DNA of 6,644 bases from the NCBI GenBank assembly GCA_965554225.1, contig CBEVZC010000155.1, positions 1-6,644 of the forward strand, given 5' to 3'. Below are positions 1 through 6,105 of the stretch, one piece after another; position 1 is the stretch's first letter; every line of letters begins with the position of its first letter. The notes beneath the pieces are model-generated. The model made no database searches, had not been told where the DNA came from, and saw only the letters and a list, made by a program, of their open reading frames with translations. A program made the position numbers and the translations under genes. Origin of the DNA: BMS3ABIN04 sp965554225 (GTDB lineage: Bacteria > Bacteroidota > Ignavibacteria > Ignavibacteriales > Melioribacteraceae).

Positions 1-1
1 G

Positions 2-160
2 AACTACTCTGAACAAACAGTAAAAAGTTATTATTCTGCTCTCAAACTATTTCTTGATTGGTTTGTAAAATCAAGACTTGATAAAGTAAATGATAATGCT
101 ATTAAAGATTATCTATACTATTGTAAAACCGTTCGTAAATATTCATTTTCATCAATGTAA
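2..160 (+). pseudogene. Tyrosine recombinase (phage integrase family), N-terminal fragment; catalytic domain missing
   Basis: The reading frame is open from the window edge and encodes 52 residues, from NYSEQTVKSYYSALKLFLDW to YSFSSM, then TAA. The pattern (YSxxTVKxYxxALKxFLxWF, then an acidic stretch with IKDYLYYCK, then YSxSS) is that of the helical SAM-like core-binding domain of tyrosine recombinases. A full protein would continue with about 170-200 residues carrying the R...HxxR...Y catalytic residues. None of this follows in any frame; instead the repeat element at 161-298 starts directly after the stop. The true start lies outside the window. It is the only coding segment on the plus strand and runs convergently with the kinase-like pseudogene at 301-861. 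It may be a remnant of an integrase cut by insertion of the element. Less likely, it is a genuine short single-domain protein. The family assignment rests on pattern recognition only. Confidence 0.68.
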
Positions 161-298
161 CTTGTAACGGTCTCGTGAATGATTTCGTTGCGTGTTTAAG
201 CATCTAATTTAGCAAATACAAACCGAATAGAAAATCTGCGAGGATTTTCGTAAGTAGGCCAGTACTATCAATGAATTATACACGTTGTTGTACAACGT
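161..298. repeat. Intergenic element of ~138 bp between two convergent gene remnants (attC-like or MITE-like, type C)
   Basis: This stretch lies exactly between the stop of the recombinase fragment (158-160) and the final stop of the kinase-like pseudogene (301-303). It begins CTTGTAACGGTCTCGTG and contains a hairpin, GAAAATC (230-236) with GATTTTC (243-249) around a 6-nt loop. Its right end, TATACACGTTGTTGT (277-291), resembles the right ends of the elements at 1004-1134 (TATACACCATGATTTGTGCC) and 6106-6237 (TATACATTGTTGTGCC). Unlike those two, I see no long inverted arms across the whole unit. From memory, similar sequence recurs in flavobacterial genomes, but I could not check this. It is interpreted as a recombination site or non-autonomous repeat at the 3' end of the kinase unit. 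Confidence 0.5.
282..298. terminator. Short perfect palindrome between convergent genes, possible hairpin terminator
   Basis: ACGTTGT (282-288) and ACAACGT (292-298) form a perfect 7-bp inverted repeat around a 3-nt loop. It sits two bases past the stop codon of the minus-strand kinase pseudogene, with a T-run on the plus side (298-302). A transcript from the plus strand would show a stem followed by U residues, which fits a weak factor-independent terminator in that direction. It is also where the right end of the element meets an ACAACG-type end, so it may be a recombination junction instead. Confidence 0.35.
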
Positions 299-300
299 TT

Positions 301-861
301 TTATTCTTTTTTTATTAAATATACTATTGTATCATCTAAAACTTGTGTAAAATTTTTGGATGTATCAAAATATCTAATACCATACTTTTTACAAGATTTT
401 TTTATCTTTTTACTATATTCAATCATGTTGCTTATAGGTCTTTCGATATAGTCCTTTGATTCGTTAGTTAACCAATCATTTTCCCCTTTACTATAATGAT
501 AAACATCTTTAACCTATTTACTTATATTCACATTTGTATAGCCAACAAAACACACTTTAATCCTATCTGGATGTTTTTTTTATAATTCATATATAAGTTC
601 AGGAAGTACAGCCTCACCTTCAACAATATAATCAGTTTCTGACCATATCATATTTTCAAGCATAGCTTTAAAAAAGGCCCAAAATTTTTCAGCAATTTCA
701 TTAGGCCATAATTTATCATGAATACCATATTCAGGAATACCATTTGTAAATCCCATTATCAACCAGTCAAGTGATAAATATGGAATTTCAGATTGCTCCA
801 TCATTTTTTTAGCAACCAGAGTTTTTCCAGACCTTGAGGTTCCACTAATTATATATATCAT
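301..861 (-). pseudogene. P-loop nucleotide kinase-like protein, broken by two in-frame stop codons
   Basis: Reading from the ATG at 859-861 gives MIYIISGTSRSGKT with a clear Walker A loop (GTSRSGKT, residues 7-14). A segment rich in W and acidic residues follows, then a beta-strand with a catalytic-type acid (DYIVEGEAVLPELIYEL). The frame meets TAA at codon 94 (580-582) and TAG at codon 116 (514-516), yet continues without a shift through KKHPDRIKVCFVGYTNVNIS, ENDWLTNES and IRYFDTSKNF to a final TAA at 301-303. The total is 186 codons plus stop. The family, as I recall it, consists of small (~190 aa) P-loop proteins annotated as adenylate kinase-like, so the length over both stops is normal. 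Two nonsense changes without frameshift suggest recent inactivation. A 93-residue truncated product carrying only the P-loop half could still be made. The substrate is unknown. The 3' end touches the element at 161-298. Confidence 0.78.
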
Positions 862-920
862 TTTGAATTACTTCTGAAGTCTTTGGCTTCCTTATCATAA
901 ACAATTTGGTTTAGCGCCTT

Positions 921-1007
921 CGTTCAAGCACATTTATTTTGGATCGAGAGTTCGTGGTTAGACGGATGGAGAAACAAAGTTCCACTTTAGCGAAATGTGC
1001 TTGAACG
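921..1007. repeat. Perfect 15-bp inverted repeat around a 57-bp centre
   Basis: CGTTCAAGCACATTT (921-935) is exactly complementary in reverse to AAATGTGCTTGAACG (993-1007), with 57 bp between the arms. The last four bases of the right arm (AACG, 1004-1007) are also the first bases of the neighbouring element at 1004-1134, so the two structures share a boundary. No reading frame is visible in the centre. The arms contain GTTC/CAAG tetranucleotides, the targets known for IS91-type rolling-circle elements, but with no transposase here this is only a remark. It could be a tiny non-autonomous mobile unit or a cassette recombination site folded as a hairpin. Confidence 0.7.
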
Positions 1008-1134
1008 TTTCGTATATGAAAAGTAGCGGATTTATAAGCACTTATCTTTCAGAAAGCAATATACTTAATTAAACACAAAAACGGTTCGAGTTTTCACCCA
1101 AACCGCTATTTCTTATACACCATGATTTGTGCCG
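1004..1134. repeat. ~131-bp element with imperfect inverted arms (attC-like, type A)
   Basis: The left arm AACGTTTCGTATATGAAAAG continues as TAGCGGATTT (1004-1034). The right arm, read on the minus strand, is GTGTATAAGAAATAGCGG followed by TTT, and its end reads TTGTGCCG on plus. The arms pair imperfectly with a few unpaired bases, as in single-strand-folding recombination sites. The first 15 bases (AACGTTTCGTATATG) and the following AAAGTAG are shared with the element at 6106-6237, and both end in TTGTGCCGT. The central ~65 bp differ completely. On the minus strand it lies 3' of the four-helix membrane protein gene and in front of the kinase-like pseudogene. Confidence 0.65.
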
Positions 1135-1220
1135 TTTTATTTTTACCTTATGGCTTTAGTAGTGTTCTTTGTTTTACAAATCAATGTTTTTAATATTTTA
1201 TTATTAAATTGAAAATAAAT

Positions 1221-1634
1221 TTATTCGTTTGTATTCGGCTTAATAATTTTACCCATTAATACACCATAAATACTAAATTGAATAATCATGTATATCAGTT
1301 CCATTATTGTAAAATATGGAATGTCGTTAATTTCCTTTCTAACCACAAAATTTACCACCTGTATTGTAAAATAAAACATAAAAATCAGTCCTGAAAATTT
1401 TAACCCTTGTTGTAAGGGCGAACCATTGAAATGCGTTCTTAAATATAATATTGCAAGAATAACTCCTTGTAATGCAATATTTAGTAGTCCTATTATACCG
1501 TTAAGTACTGTTTCCTCTTGGTTAAAGTAACCAAAACCTAAATACAGTTGCTGGAAAAATCCCACATGCCACAGAGCTGTAATTGGAAAAATGGTAAATA
1601 CATAAATGAGCGTTCCTAAGATTATTTTTTTCAT
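1221..1634 (-). CDS. Small membrane protein with four predicted helices, function unknown
   Basis: The 137-residue product begins MKKIILGTLIYVFTIFPITA and has hydrophobic segments at about residues 3-23, 45-66, 78-99 and 110-131. It is therefore an integral inner-membrane protein of four helices with short loops. The motif ALWHVGFF at the end of helix 1 and the basic segment VVRKEIND between helices 3 and 4 are the only striking polar features. I do not recognise a family. The ATG start is supported by AAGGA (minus strand of 1643-1647) eight bases upstream. The gap to the OsmC-like gene upstream is 183 bp, with a possible promoter box at 1730-1737, so it may be transcribed separately. On its 3' side follows the element at 1004-1134 after 86 bp. 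Confidence 0.82.
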   Translation of the reverse strand: MKKIILGTLIYVFTIFPITALWHVGFFQQLYLGFGYFNQEETVLNGIIGLLNIALQGVILAILYLRTHFNGSPLQQGLKFSGLIFMFYFTIQVVNFVVRKEINDIPYFTIMELIYMIIQFSIYGVLMGKIIKPNTNE

Positions 1635-1729
1635 AATATTTATCCTTAATAATTAAAATTATATAAATTATTCGTTTCCCTCAGCGGAGTGAAATACAAT
1701 GCGCTCCCATTCATAGTATAACAAAAAAC

Positions 1730-1737
1730 CAAATTTA
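1730..1737 (-). promoter_or_regulatory. Possible Bacteroidota -7 promoter box for the four-helix membrane protein gene
   Basis: The minus strand reads TAAATTTG, which fits the TAnnTTTG consensus of Bacteroidota sigma-ABfr promoters. It is about 95 bases upstream of the ATG. No TTG of a -33 box is seen at the proper distance, so in such AT-rich DNA it may be a chance match. Confidence 0.3.
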
Positions 1738-1817
1738 TTCTACTTTAAAAGCCTATCATTTCTTATTTTCCGGTTGACTATATTGCCAAGTCAAAAAGCA
1801 TGACTTTCAAATTTTTA

Positions 1818-3164
1818 TTATTTCAATTGATTTTTCTTGTCATTTATGTAAGTATTAATTACCATTTCTGTTTTATTAACTAATCCCTCACCTGCGAAAC
1901 AGAGTGATAATGCCCTTCTGTAAAATTCTTTTAATGTTTCCAAAGATTCATCTGATTCAACTATAATGTATGTATGGATTTTATCTATTGAACCTGATAT
2001 TTCAGTAGTATTTACATTTTTTTGCTTATATTCAAATAACTGTTCTACACGATAATCAGTATATTTAAGATCCATCATAGCACTAACTAAAGTTGTTTGT
2101 GAAGTTAAGCATAGTGATGTTCCTAGCGTGAAATATTCAAGTGAAGTAGGAGCAAGAGGTTTATCTTTTTCACCCATAAATTCATCTGCGTAGATTTCCC
2201 ATGTTTCTCCTGAAGGTGTTGAAAGAGTTACTTTGTTTAGATATGCTTTGTCATTGTTATCTACTGATTCAGAAATAGCGAATATTTCGAATTTTAAATT
2301 GTTCATAGTATTTAACATTTCAAATATTCCTAAATTTTCTGATTCTTTTAATTCTAAATATTTAGGTTTTGTAGGAATTTTAGTAACAGATGTTAATAAA
2401 AAATCTCCATCATGTGATACTTCTGAGTTAGATGTACCTGGTGTTGCTTTATATGTATCAAAGTTATTTCCATTGATAATTAAGTGAGGTTCTACAACTA
2501 TTTTATTCTTTAATGCATTTCCAGCTGTCCATGCATTAAGAGCAACATTAATAACAGCTTGAGTTGTTTCCTCAGCGACATCACTATCAATGATAATATT
2601 AGTAGTTGATACATCTAAAAAACCTGCTCCCTCAATTGATGACATATTGTTCCAACGAAATGTATTTAATATTTCAACTTTTATATTATTCAATTCTACA
2701 CCTTTCATTTTTGCTGATTTCAAGATTTGTGTATGTAGATTTGAAGCTAGTCCTGCAGTATAGTAACTAAGTGGTGAAGGTCCGAACGGATATTTTCCTT
2801 CATCTGCACCTTCATCAGCAAGTAACTGCCAACCTGTATAATTATCAAAGCCGATGGTTTGTACCATACCTTTTTTTAGCATATTTGATTTGTCATTTTT
2901 CACCATTTCTGTTATCGTTTTGATATTTACATCGTTGTCATTCTCATCTGAATTTGGAGTAAACTCCTTAAATGCTGTTGGAACCAATGTGTTTTTATTA
3001 CGTTCGATTACTTGATAATTTTCATAATTATCATAACTTTCTCCATTTCTCATCATGAACAAAATGATATTTCTTTGTCCACTTGGCATTGAAAACCAAT
3101 ACGCAATTCCTACAGCCGCTATTATGGTTATTATAGCTATAATGAATAAAACTATTTTTTTCAT
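1818..3164 (-). CDS. Membrane-anchored protein with two tandem OsmC-like domains; only the second keeps both cysteines
   Basis: The 448-residue product has one N-terminal hydrophobic helix (residues 4-24, MKKIVLFIIAIITIIAAVGI) acting as anchor or signal, so the rest probably lies outside the cytoplasm. Two OsmC/Ohr-like domains follow, about 100-235 and 285-445. Domain 2 shows the family pattern: W322, ADE (326-328), a proline-led helix APTSLEYFTLGTSLC with C352, and a second cysteine in ALSLCFAGEGL (C422). These match the peroxidatic and resolving positions of OsmC thiol peroxidases. Domain 1 aligns to it without gaps at an offset of 210 residues (W112, ADE 116-118, GPSPLSYYTAGLASN, IDSD/VESD, ALNAWTAGNALKNK), but N142 and W212 replace the cysteines. 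Known OsmC proteins are usually ~140-residue cytosolic dimers reducing organic hydroperoxides. Here a single chain may form the dimer-like fold with one active half. A start 27 codons further upstream (3245) is open but gives a non-signal-like extension; the RBS favours 3164. The OsmC call is by motif, and peroxidase activity is inferred. Confidence 0.8.
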   Translation of the reverse strand: MKKIVLFIIAIITIIAAVGIAYWFSMPSGQRNIILFMMRNGESYDNYENYQVIERNKNTLVPTAFKEFTPNSDENDNDVNIKTITEMVKNDKSNMLKKGMVQTIGFDNYTGWQLLADEGADEGKYPFGPSPLSYYTAGLASNLHTQILKSAKMKGVELNNIKVEILNTFRWNNMSSIEGAGFLDVSTTNIIIDSDVAEETTQAVINVALNAWTAGNALKNKIVVEPHLIINGNNFDTYKATPGTSNSEVSHDGDFLLTSVTKIPTKPKYLELKESENLGIFEMLNTMNNLKFEIFAISESVDNNDKAYLNKVTLSTPSGETWEIYADEFMGEKDKPLAPTSLEYFTLGTSLCLTSQTTLVSAMMDLKYTDYRVEQLFEYKQKNVNTTEISGSIDKIHTYIIVESDESLETLKEFYRRALSLCFAGEGLVNKTEMVINTYINDKKNQLK

Positions 3165-3173
3165 AAAATGTGT

Positions 3174-3180
3174 TCCCTTT
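3174..3180 (-). promoter_or_regulatory. Ribosome binding site that fixes the start of the OsmC-like gene
   Basis: The minus strand reads AAAGGGA, ending nine bases before the ATG at 3162-3164. It directly precedes the codons for the hydrophobic MKKIVLFII signal. This combination makes 3164 a much better start than the in-frame ATG at 3245. Confidence 0.7.
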
Positions 3181-3263
3181 AAGTTAGAATGCTTATGCTT
3201 AGTTAAGTGCCAATTAACTAAATTGAATTTGGTTATGAAATCCAACCACTTAATAAATTTATA

Positions 3264-3818
3264 TTAATCAAGATTAAATTTATAACCAATGTTTAATAAA
3301 GGACCATGACCAATAAAGGTTTTCTTTTTAAACGTTTCACCGTTAGAGAAATTTAAGTCTTCATCTAGTATCATAAATCCAAAAGTCATGGCAGGTTCTA
3401 TAAATAAATTGATGTTCTTGAACGGATACCACGCATAAGCAAGCCTAAGTGAAATGCTTGCAGGATGTTTATCCAATGTTTCGCCTGCATTGTTTTCTAC
3501 TTCAAACTTGCTAAAAAAACTAAAATTAATACCGTAATTAAAGCCTTTCTGTTCATTATTTAACCATCTGTTATAGGCTAAGCTTAAAATCTCAGAGTCG
3601 GTACCTTTAAAGTCATCGGCTTTACTATACCAGGGTGAAAGTTCACCCGTCAAGTAATCAGCCGTAATTCTGTTTTTTCCAAAGCTAAAGCCTCCTTCTA
3701 TTTGAAAACCATTTAAAGCTGGTATCGTTAAAGGGTCAGTAGCAATTGTAATTGATTTTTGTGCTTGAGCTTGAAGGCTAAATAATACTATTATAGCTAT
3801 TGCATATACATATTTCAT
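3264..3818 (-). CDS. Secreted small outer-membrane beta-barrel-like protein, function unknown
   Basis: The 184-residue product starts with a clear Sec signal peptide, MKYVYAIAIIVLFSLQAQAQ, with likely cleavage after the AQA (about residue 19). The mature part alternates polar and hydrophobic/aromatic residues in short strands separated by acidic turns (for example GFNYGINFSFFSKFEV, SISLRLAYAWYPF, NINLFIEPAMTFGFMI), and ends LLNIGYKFNLD. This is the look of an eight-stranded outer-membrane barrel of the kind common in Bacteroidota. I do not recognise the exact family, and no catalytic motif is visible. The ATG at 3818 has a good RBS (AAAAGGA, minus strand of 3826-3832, seven bases away) and a promoter-like box at 3844-3851. 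It lies 100 bp after the AraC-type regulator and 99 bp before the OsmC-like gene, suggesting coexpression. Confidence 0.82.
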   Translation of the reverse strand: MKYVYAIAIIVLFSLQAQAQKSITIATDPLTIPALNGFQIEGGFSFGKNRITADYLTGELSPWYSKADDFKGTDSEILSLAYNRWLNNEQKGFNYGINFSFFSKFEVENNAGETLDKHPASISLRLAYAWYPFKNINLFIEPAMTFGFMILDEDLNFSNGETFKKKTFIGHGPLLNIGYKFNLD

Positions 3819-3843
3819 TTTACTATCCTTTTAATTTATAGTG

Positions 3844-3851
3844 CAAAGATA
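3844..3851 (-). promoter_or_regulatory. Promoter -7 box in front of the beta-barrel gene
   Basis: The minus strand reads TATCTTTG, an exact match to the Bacteroidota TAnnTTTG box. It lies about 25 bases before the ATG and just upstream of the RBS. There is no clear TTG -33 box at the expected distance, which would fit a promoter needing an activator such as the adjacent AraC-type protein. That last point is inference. Confidence 0.55.
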
Positions 3852-3906
3852 GCTCTATAACTGTGAAGATAGATAATGAAAATAAACCTAAAAAGTATAA
3901 AAATGG

Positions 3907-3916
3907 GAACGTGTTC
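3907..3916. promoter_or_regulatory. Small palindrome GAACGTGTTC upstream of the beta-barrel promoter, possible operator
   Basis: GAAC and GTTC are separated by two bases, two bases beyond the stop codon of the AraC-type gene and about 55 bp upstream of the -7 box at 3844-3851. The loop is too short for a stem-loop, so a protein-binding site is more plausible than a terminator. No second copy was found nearby, and arms of 4 bp can occur by chance. Confidence 0.2.
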
Positions 3917-3918
3917 TT

Positions 3919-4785
3919 TTACATTTTTCTGAATTCCGCAGGTGTTTTACCTACTCTTTTTTTAAAGTAATTATTAAAGTTGGTAGTTTCTTCAAAGCCC
4001 ATTTGATAACTAATTTCTTTAACAGAGTTATCTGTGTTTATAAGTACTCTTTTGATATTTTTGATGCAAATTTCATCTATAAAAGCCTTGGCTGTTTTAT
4101 TAACGATACTTTTGGTTACGGCATTAAGCGTTTTTGTAGATAAGTCCATTTTTTTTGCATAATCCTTTACCTTCAAGGTTTGCGTATAACCCTTTTCAAT
4201 TAAATTTTGAAATTCAATAAAATCTGAAAGGTACTTTTTGTTACTATCCTCTGATTTATTTGTGGTTTTAATTCTAAAAACTTGATTAATAAAAACTTGC
4301 AATAGACTTCTAATGATACTATAGGAAAATGAATCTTTGCTATTGGCTAATTCTTCTTTAATCTGATGTATTAGCTTTATAAGAATTTTATACGCTTCAT
4401 AATTGAGTTGAATATTGGGTTTGTATATAAATTCATTAAAAAGCAATAATGATTTTTGAGCCTCTTTCTCAATAAAAAAACTACTCAAAAAAGAATAATT
4501 AAAAACTAATATATGTCCTTTAGAAATTTGGTCAGAAAATTTGTGTATCTGCCCTTTTCTAATAGCTAATAAAGTTCCTTTTTTACATTGGTAGTCTGTG
4601 AAATCTATAGTATGAATTTCTTTACCTTCCGTATAAAGTATAAATGCAAAAAACTCAATCTGATGAAAATTAAAAGGCGAGTGTGTAGGATGCTTGGTGT
4701 TTAGAATTCTTTGAATGGATTCTAATCTAAAAATTCCTTCGGCGTTTATTGTATTATCAATTTCAAGAATTGGATAGTCACTCAT
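3919..4785 (-). CDS. AraC-family transcriptional regulator
   Basis: The product has 288 residues, the usual size of AraC-type regulators with an N-terminal sensing domain. Residues ~1-130 contain a beta-rich cupin-like portion (FAFILYTEGKEIHTIDFTDY, GTLLAIRKGQIHKF). A helical linker follows, and the C-terminal ~95 residues form the double helix-turn-helix. The first HTH is around LKVKDYAKKMDLSTKTLNAV. The second carries the family signature VKEISYQMGFEETTNFNNYF followed by KKRVGKTPAEFRK. Such proteins bind DNA near promoters and respond to a small ligand sensed by the cupin; the ligand is unknown here. No Shine-Dalgarno is visible before the ATG. It sits upstream of the beta-barrel and OsmC-like genes in the same direction and is the natural candidate to control them. 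Its own 3' end is two bases from a small palindrome. Confidence 0.93.
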   Translation of the reverse strand: MSDYPILEIDNTINAEGIFRLESIQRILNTKHPTHSPFNFHQIEFFAFILYTEGKEIHTIDFTDYQCKKGTLLAIRKGQIHKFSDQISKGHILVFNYSFLSSFFIEKEAQKSLLLFNEFIYKPNIQLNYEAYKILIKLIHQIKEELANSKDSFSYSIIRSLLQVFINQVFRIKTTNKSEDSNKKYLSDFIEFQNLIEKGYTQTLKVKDYAKKMDLSTKTLNAVTKSIVNKTAKAFIDEICIKNIKRVLINTDNSVKEISYQMGFEETTNFNNYFKKRVGKTPAEFRKM

Positions 4786-4823
4786 TATTTAGTCTTAGAA
4801 AATTTCTGAAATTTTGATTTATT

Positions 4824-4924
4824 CCGTTAAGTTCTTGAGTTTGCAATGTTTTCTCAAATGGTACTGAACGGTTTGGCTATGAATCGTACCGTGTAGCGGC
4901 ATGATTTATAGCCTTTGTTGTGTG
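4824..4924. repeat. Element with two consecutive hairpins at the 3' end of the MFS gene (attC-like, type B)
   Basis: The first structure pairs GGCTATGAATCGTACCG (4875-4891) with CGGCATGATTTATAGCC (4897-4913) around the loop TGTAG, with 14 of 17 positions complementary and two of the others able to form G-T pairs. The second pairs CCGTTAAGTTCTTGAG (4824-4839) imperfectly with CTCAAATGGTACTGAACGG (4853-4871). On the minus strand the unit begins CACACAACAAAGGC (from 4924). The CACACAAC start resembles the CACACAACG end of the element at 6106-6237. The last 15 codons of the MFS gene, including the stop at 4877-4879, lie inside it. It may serve as transcription terminator, recombination site, or both. 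Confidence 0.6.
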
Positions 4925-6094
4925 TAGTTTGTTTCTTTTATAAAGAATTATTAAGCCAAATATAGGGCCTATGGCCAAAATCAATAATACTGAAGGTGAA
5001 TCAGTAATTATTGTCAGTTCATTCAAAAGCTGAATACTAATTATGGTAATCGTAAATCCGATGGAGTTTACAATTGTCAGAGCAGTACCTGTTAATTCTA
5101 AAGGTGCATTTTGGGCGATCAGTGTTGAGAATAGAGGTGAATCGGCAATTACTACCATCCCCCAAAAAAGAAGAAAAGCAATAAATACTTCTGGTGTTAC
5201 AATAAAAAACATAAGTGGTGAAGCGAGGCAGCAGATACATGATAAAAATAGAGAAGCAAAAGCTATTATTCTGACTGAGAACTTAAGTGCTAAATAACCA
5301 CCTAATATGCACGACAATCCACCAATGCCTATAATATAAAAAGAAAGCAAAGGGATATTAAAGTTTGCTTCAGCGTGTTGTTCTAAATAAACATGAAGCA
5401 TATAGGGAACAAATGCCCAGAATGCATATAACTCCCACATATGTCCAAAATATCCAATGGAAGCAGCTCGAAAATCTTGCCCTTTAAAAATTTTTGGAAT
5501 TGCCGATAAGCTAATTTTTTGACTTCCCTTTCTTTTTGGGCCATCAGGAACAAAACTCAGAATCAATATGCCCCCGATAACCGCTAGAAAAGAAGTGCTA
5601 ATCAAAACAATTTCCCATGGGAGTTCTCCTTTGATATCTGTTAACAAATGAGGAAGTGCCGTTCCAACAACAAGGGCACCAACTAAATATCCAAGAGATT
5701 TACCAAGTCCTTTATCAAAATAGTCCGCTGCTATTTTCATTCCAACAGGATAAATACCTGCAAGAAAGAAGCCAGTCAAAAATCGAAAGGCCAGAATACT
5801 TAGGTATGTATTTACATCCAGAACTACAATCAGATTAAAGGCTGCACCCAATATTGCACAAATAAAAAACACTTTAGATGGTGAGAAACGGTCTGCGATG
5901 GATAGAAATGCGAATACCAATGTCCCCACTATAAATCCAAGCTGAACACTAGATGTTAGAAACCCTAATGCACTTTCCCCTAGTTCGAAGTGCATTCTCA
6001 ATTCAAGCATTACTCCATTCCCAGCAAACCAAAGCGAGGTACACAAGAATTGTGAAATGACTATTAATGGAAGTATATATTTCGGAGTATCCAT
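4877..6094 (-). CDS. Major facilitator superfamily (MFS) transporter
   Basis: The 405-residue product has about twelve hydrophobic helices with a longer basic central loop (residues ~184-210, PDGPKRKGSQK), the standard 6+6 MFS layout for inner-membrane secondary transport. A degenerate motif A follows helix 2 (SIADRFSPSK, with D68-R69). Helix 4 carries a motif-B-like RFLTGFFLAGIYPVGMK with R104. The N-terminal LCTSLWFAGNGVM is also distinctive. The substrate cannot be inferred; efflux or uptake of a small molecule is possible. The gene is tightly framed: its ATG is 11 bp from the element at 6106-6237, leaving almost no leader, and its last 15 codons (HTTKAINHAATRYDS) lie within the element at 4824-4924. 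This tail therefore looks acquired from the element rather than part of the transporter fold. No Shine-Dalgarno or TAnnTTTG box is visible, so transcription may come from upstream. Confidence 0.92.
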   Translation of the reverse strand: MDTPKYILPLIVISQFLCTSLWFAGNGVMLELRMHFELGESALGFLTSSVQLGFIVGTLVFAFLSIADRFSPSKVFFICAILGAAFNLIVVLDVNTYLSILAFRFLTGFFLAGIYPVGMKIAADYFDKGLGKSLGYLVGALVVGTALPHLLTDIKGELPWEIVLISTSFLAVIGGILILSFVPDGPKRKGSQKISLSAIPKIFKGQDFRAASIGYFGHMWELYAFWAFVPYMLHVYLEQHAEANFNIPLLSFYIIGIGGLSCILGGYLALKFSVRIIAFASLFLSCICCLASPLMFFIVTPEVFIAFLLFWGMVVIADSPLFSTLIAQNAPLELTGTALTIVNSIGFTITIISIQLLNELTIITDSPSVLLILAIGPIFGLIILYKRNKLHTTKAINHAATRYDS

Positions 6095-6105
6095 TTATTT
6101 AATTA

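Larger units (their letters stand above)
862..1220. other. Gene-free stretch of ~360 bp carrying two repeat structures
   Basis: No convincing coding sequence is present on either strand. Most of it is occupied by the 15-bp inverted repeat (921-1007) and the overlapping element with inverted arms (1004-1134). The remaining 862-920 is the leader of the kinase-like pseudogene. The remaining 1135-1220 is AT-rich sequence 3' of the four-helix membrane protein gene, with no clear terminator. Confidence 0.7.

Noticed and set aside
514..582. Stop-codon recoding or programmed readthrough in the kinase-like gene
   Set aside because: The stops are TAA and TAG, no recoding signal or structure is visible beside them, and two separate readthroughs in one short gene are improbable. 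Decay is more likely.
921..1007. IS91/ISCR-type mobile element based on GTTC/CAAG words in the inverted repeat
   Set aside because: No HUH transposase, no known terminal sequence and no second copy in the window. Tetranucleotides are too short to be evidence.
1774..1794. Stem TTGACT/AGTCAA (and a weaker GGAGTG/CGCTCC stem at 1686-1707) as terminators after the OsmC-like gene
   Set aside because: Stems of 6 bp with loops of 9-10 nt, and neither is followed by a T-run in the direction of transcription.
3165..3245. N-terminal extension of the OsmC-like protein by 27 residues, starting at the ATG at 3245
   Set aside because: The extension is not signal-like and would bury the hydrophobic anchor inside the chain. 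A good Shine-Dalgarno (3174-3180) points to the ATG at 3164.
3254..3293. Two copies of TAAATTTATA about 30 bp apart at the end of the beta-barrel gene
   Set aside because: One copy lies in the codons for the final residues, and such AT words recur by chance in this base composition.
5043..5297. Plus-strand open frames inside the MFS gene, and similar ones inside the OsmC-like gene
   Set aside because: They are antisense to well-supported coding sequence and have no recognisable protein pattern or start context.
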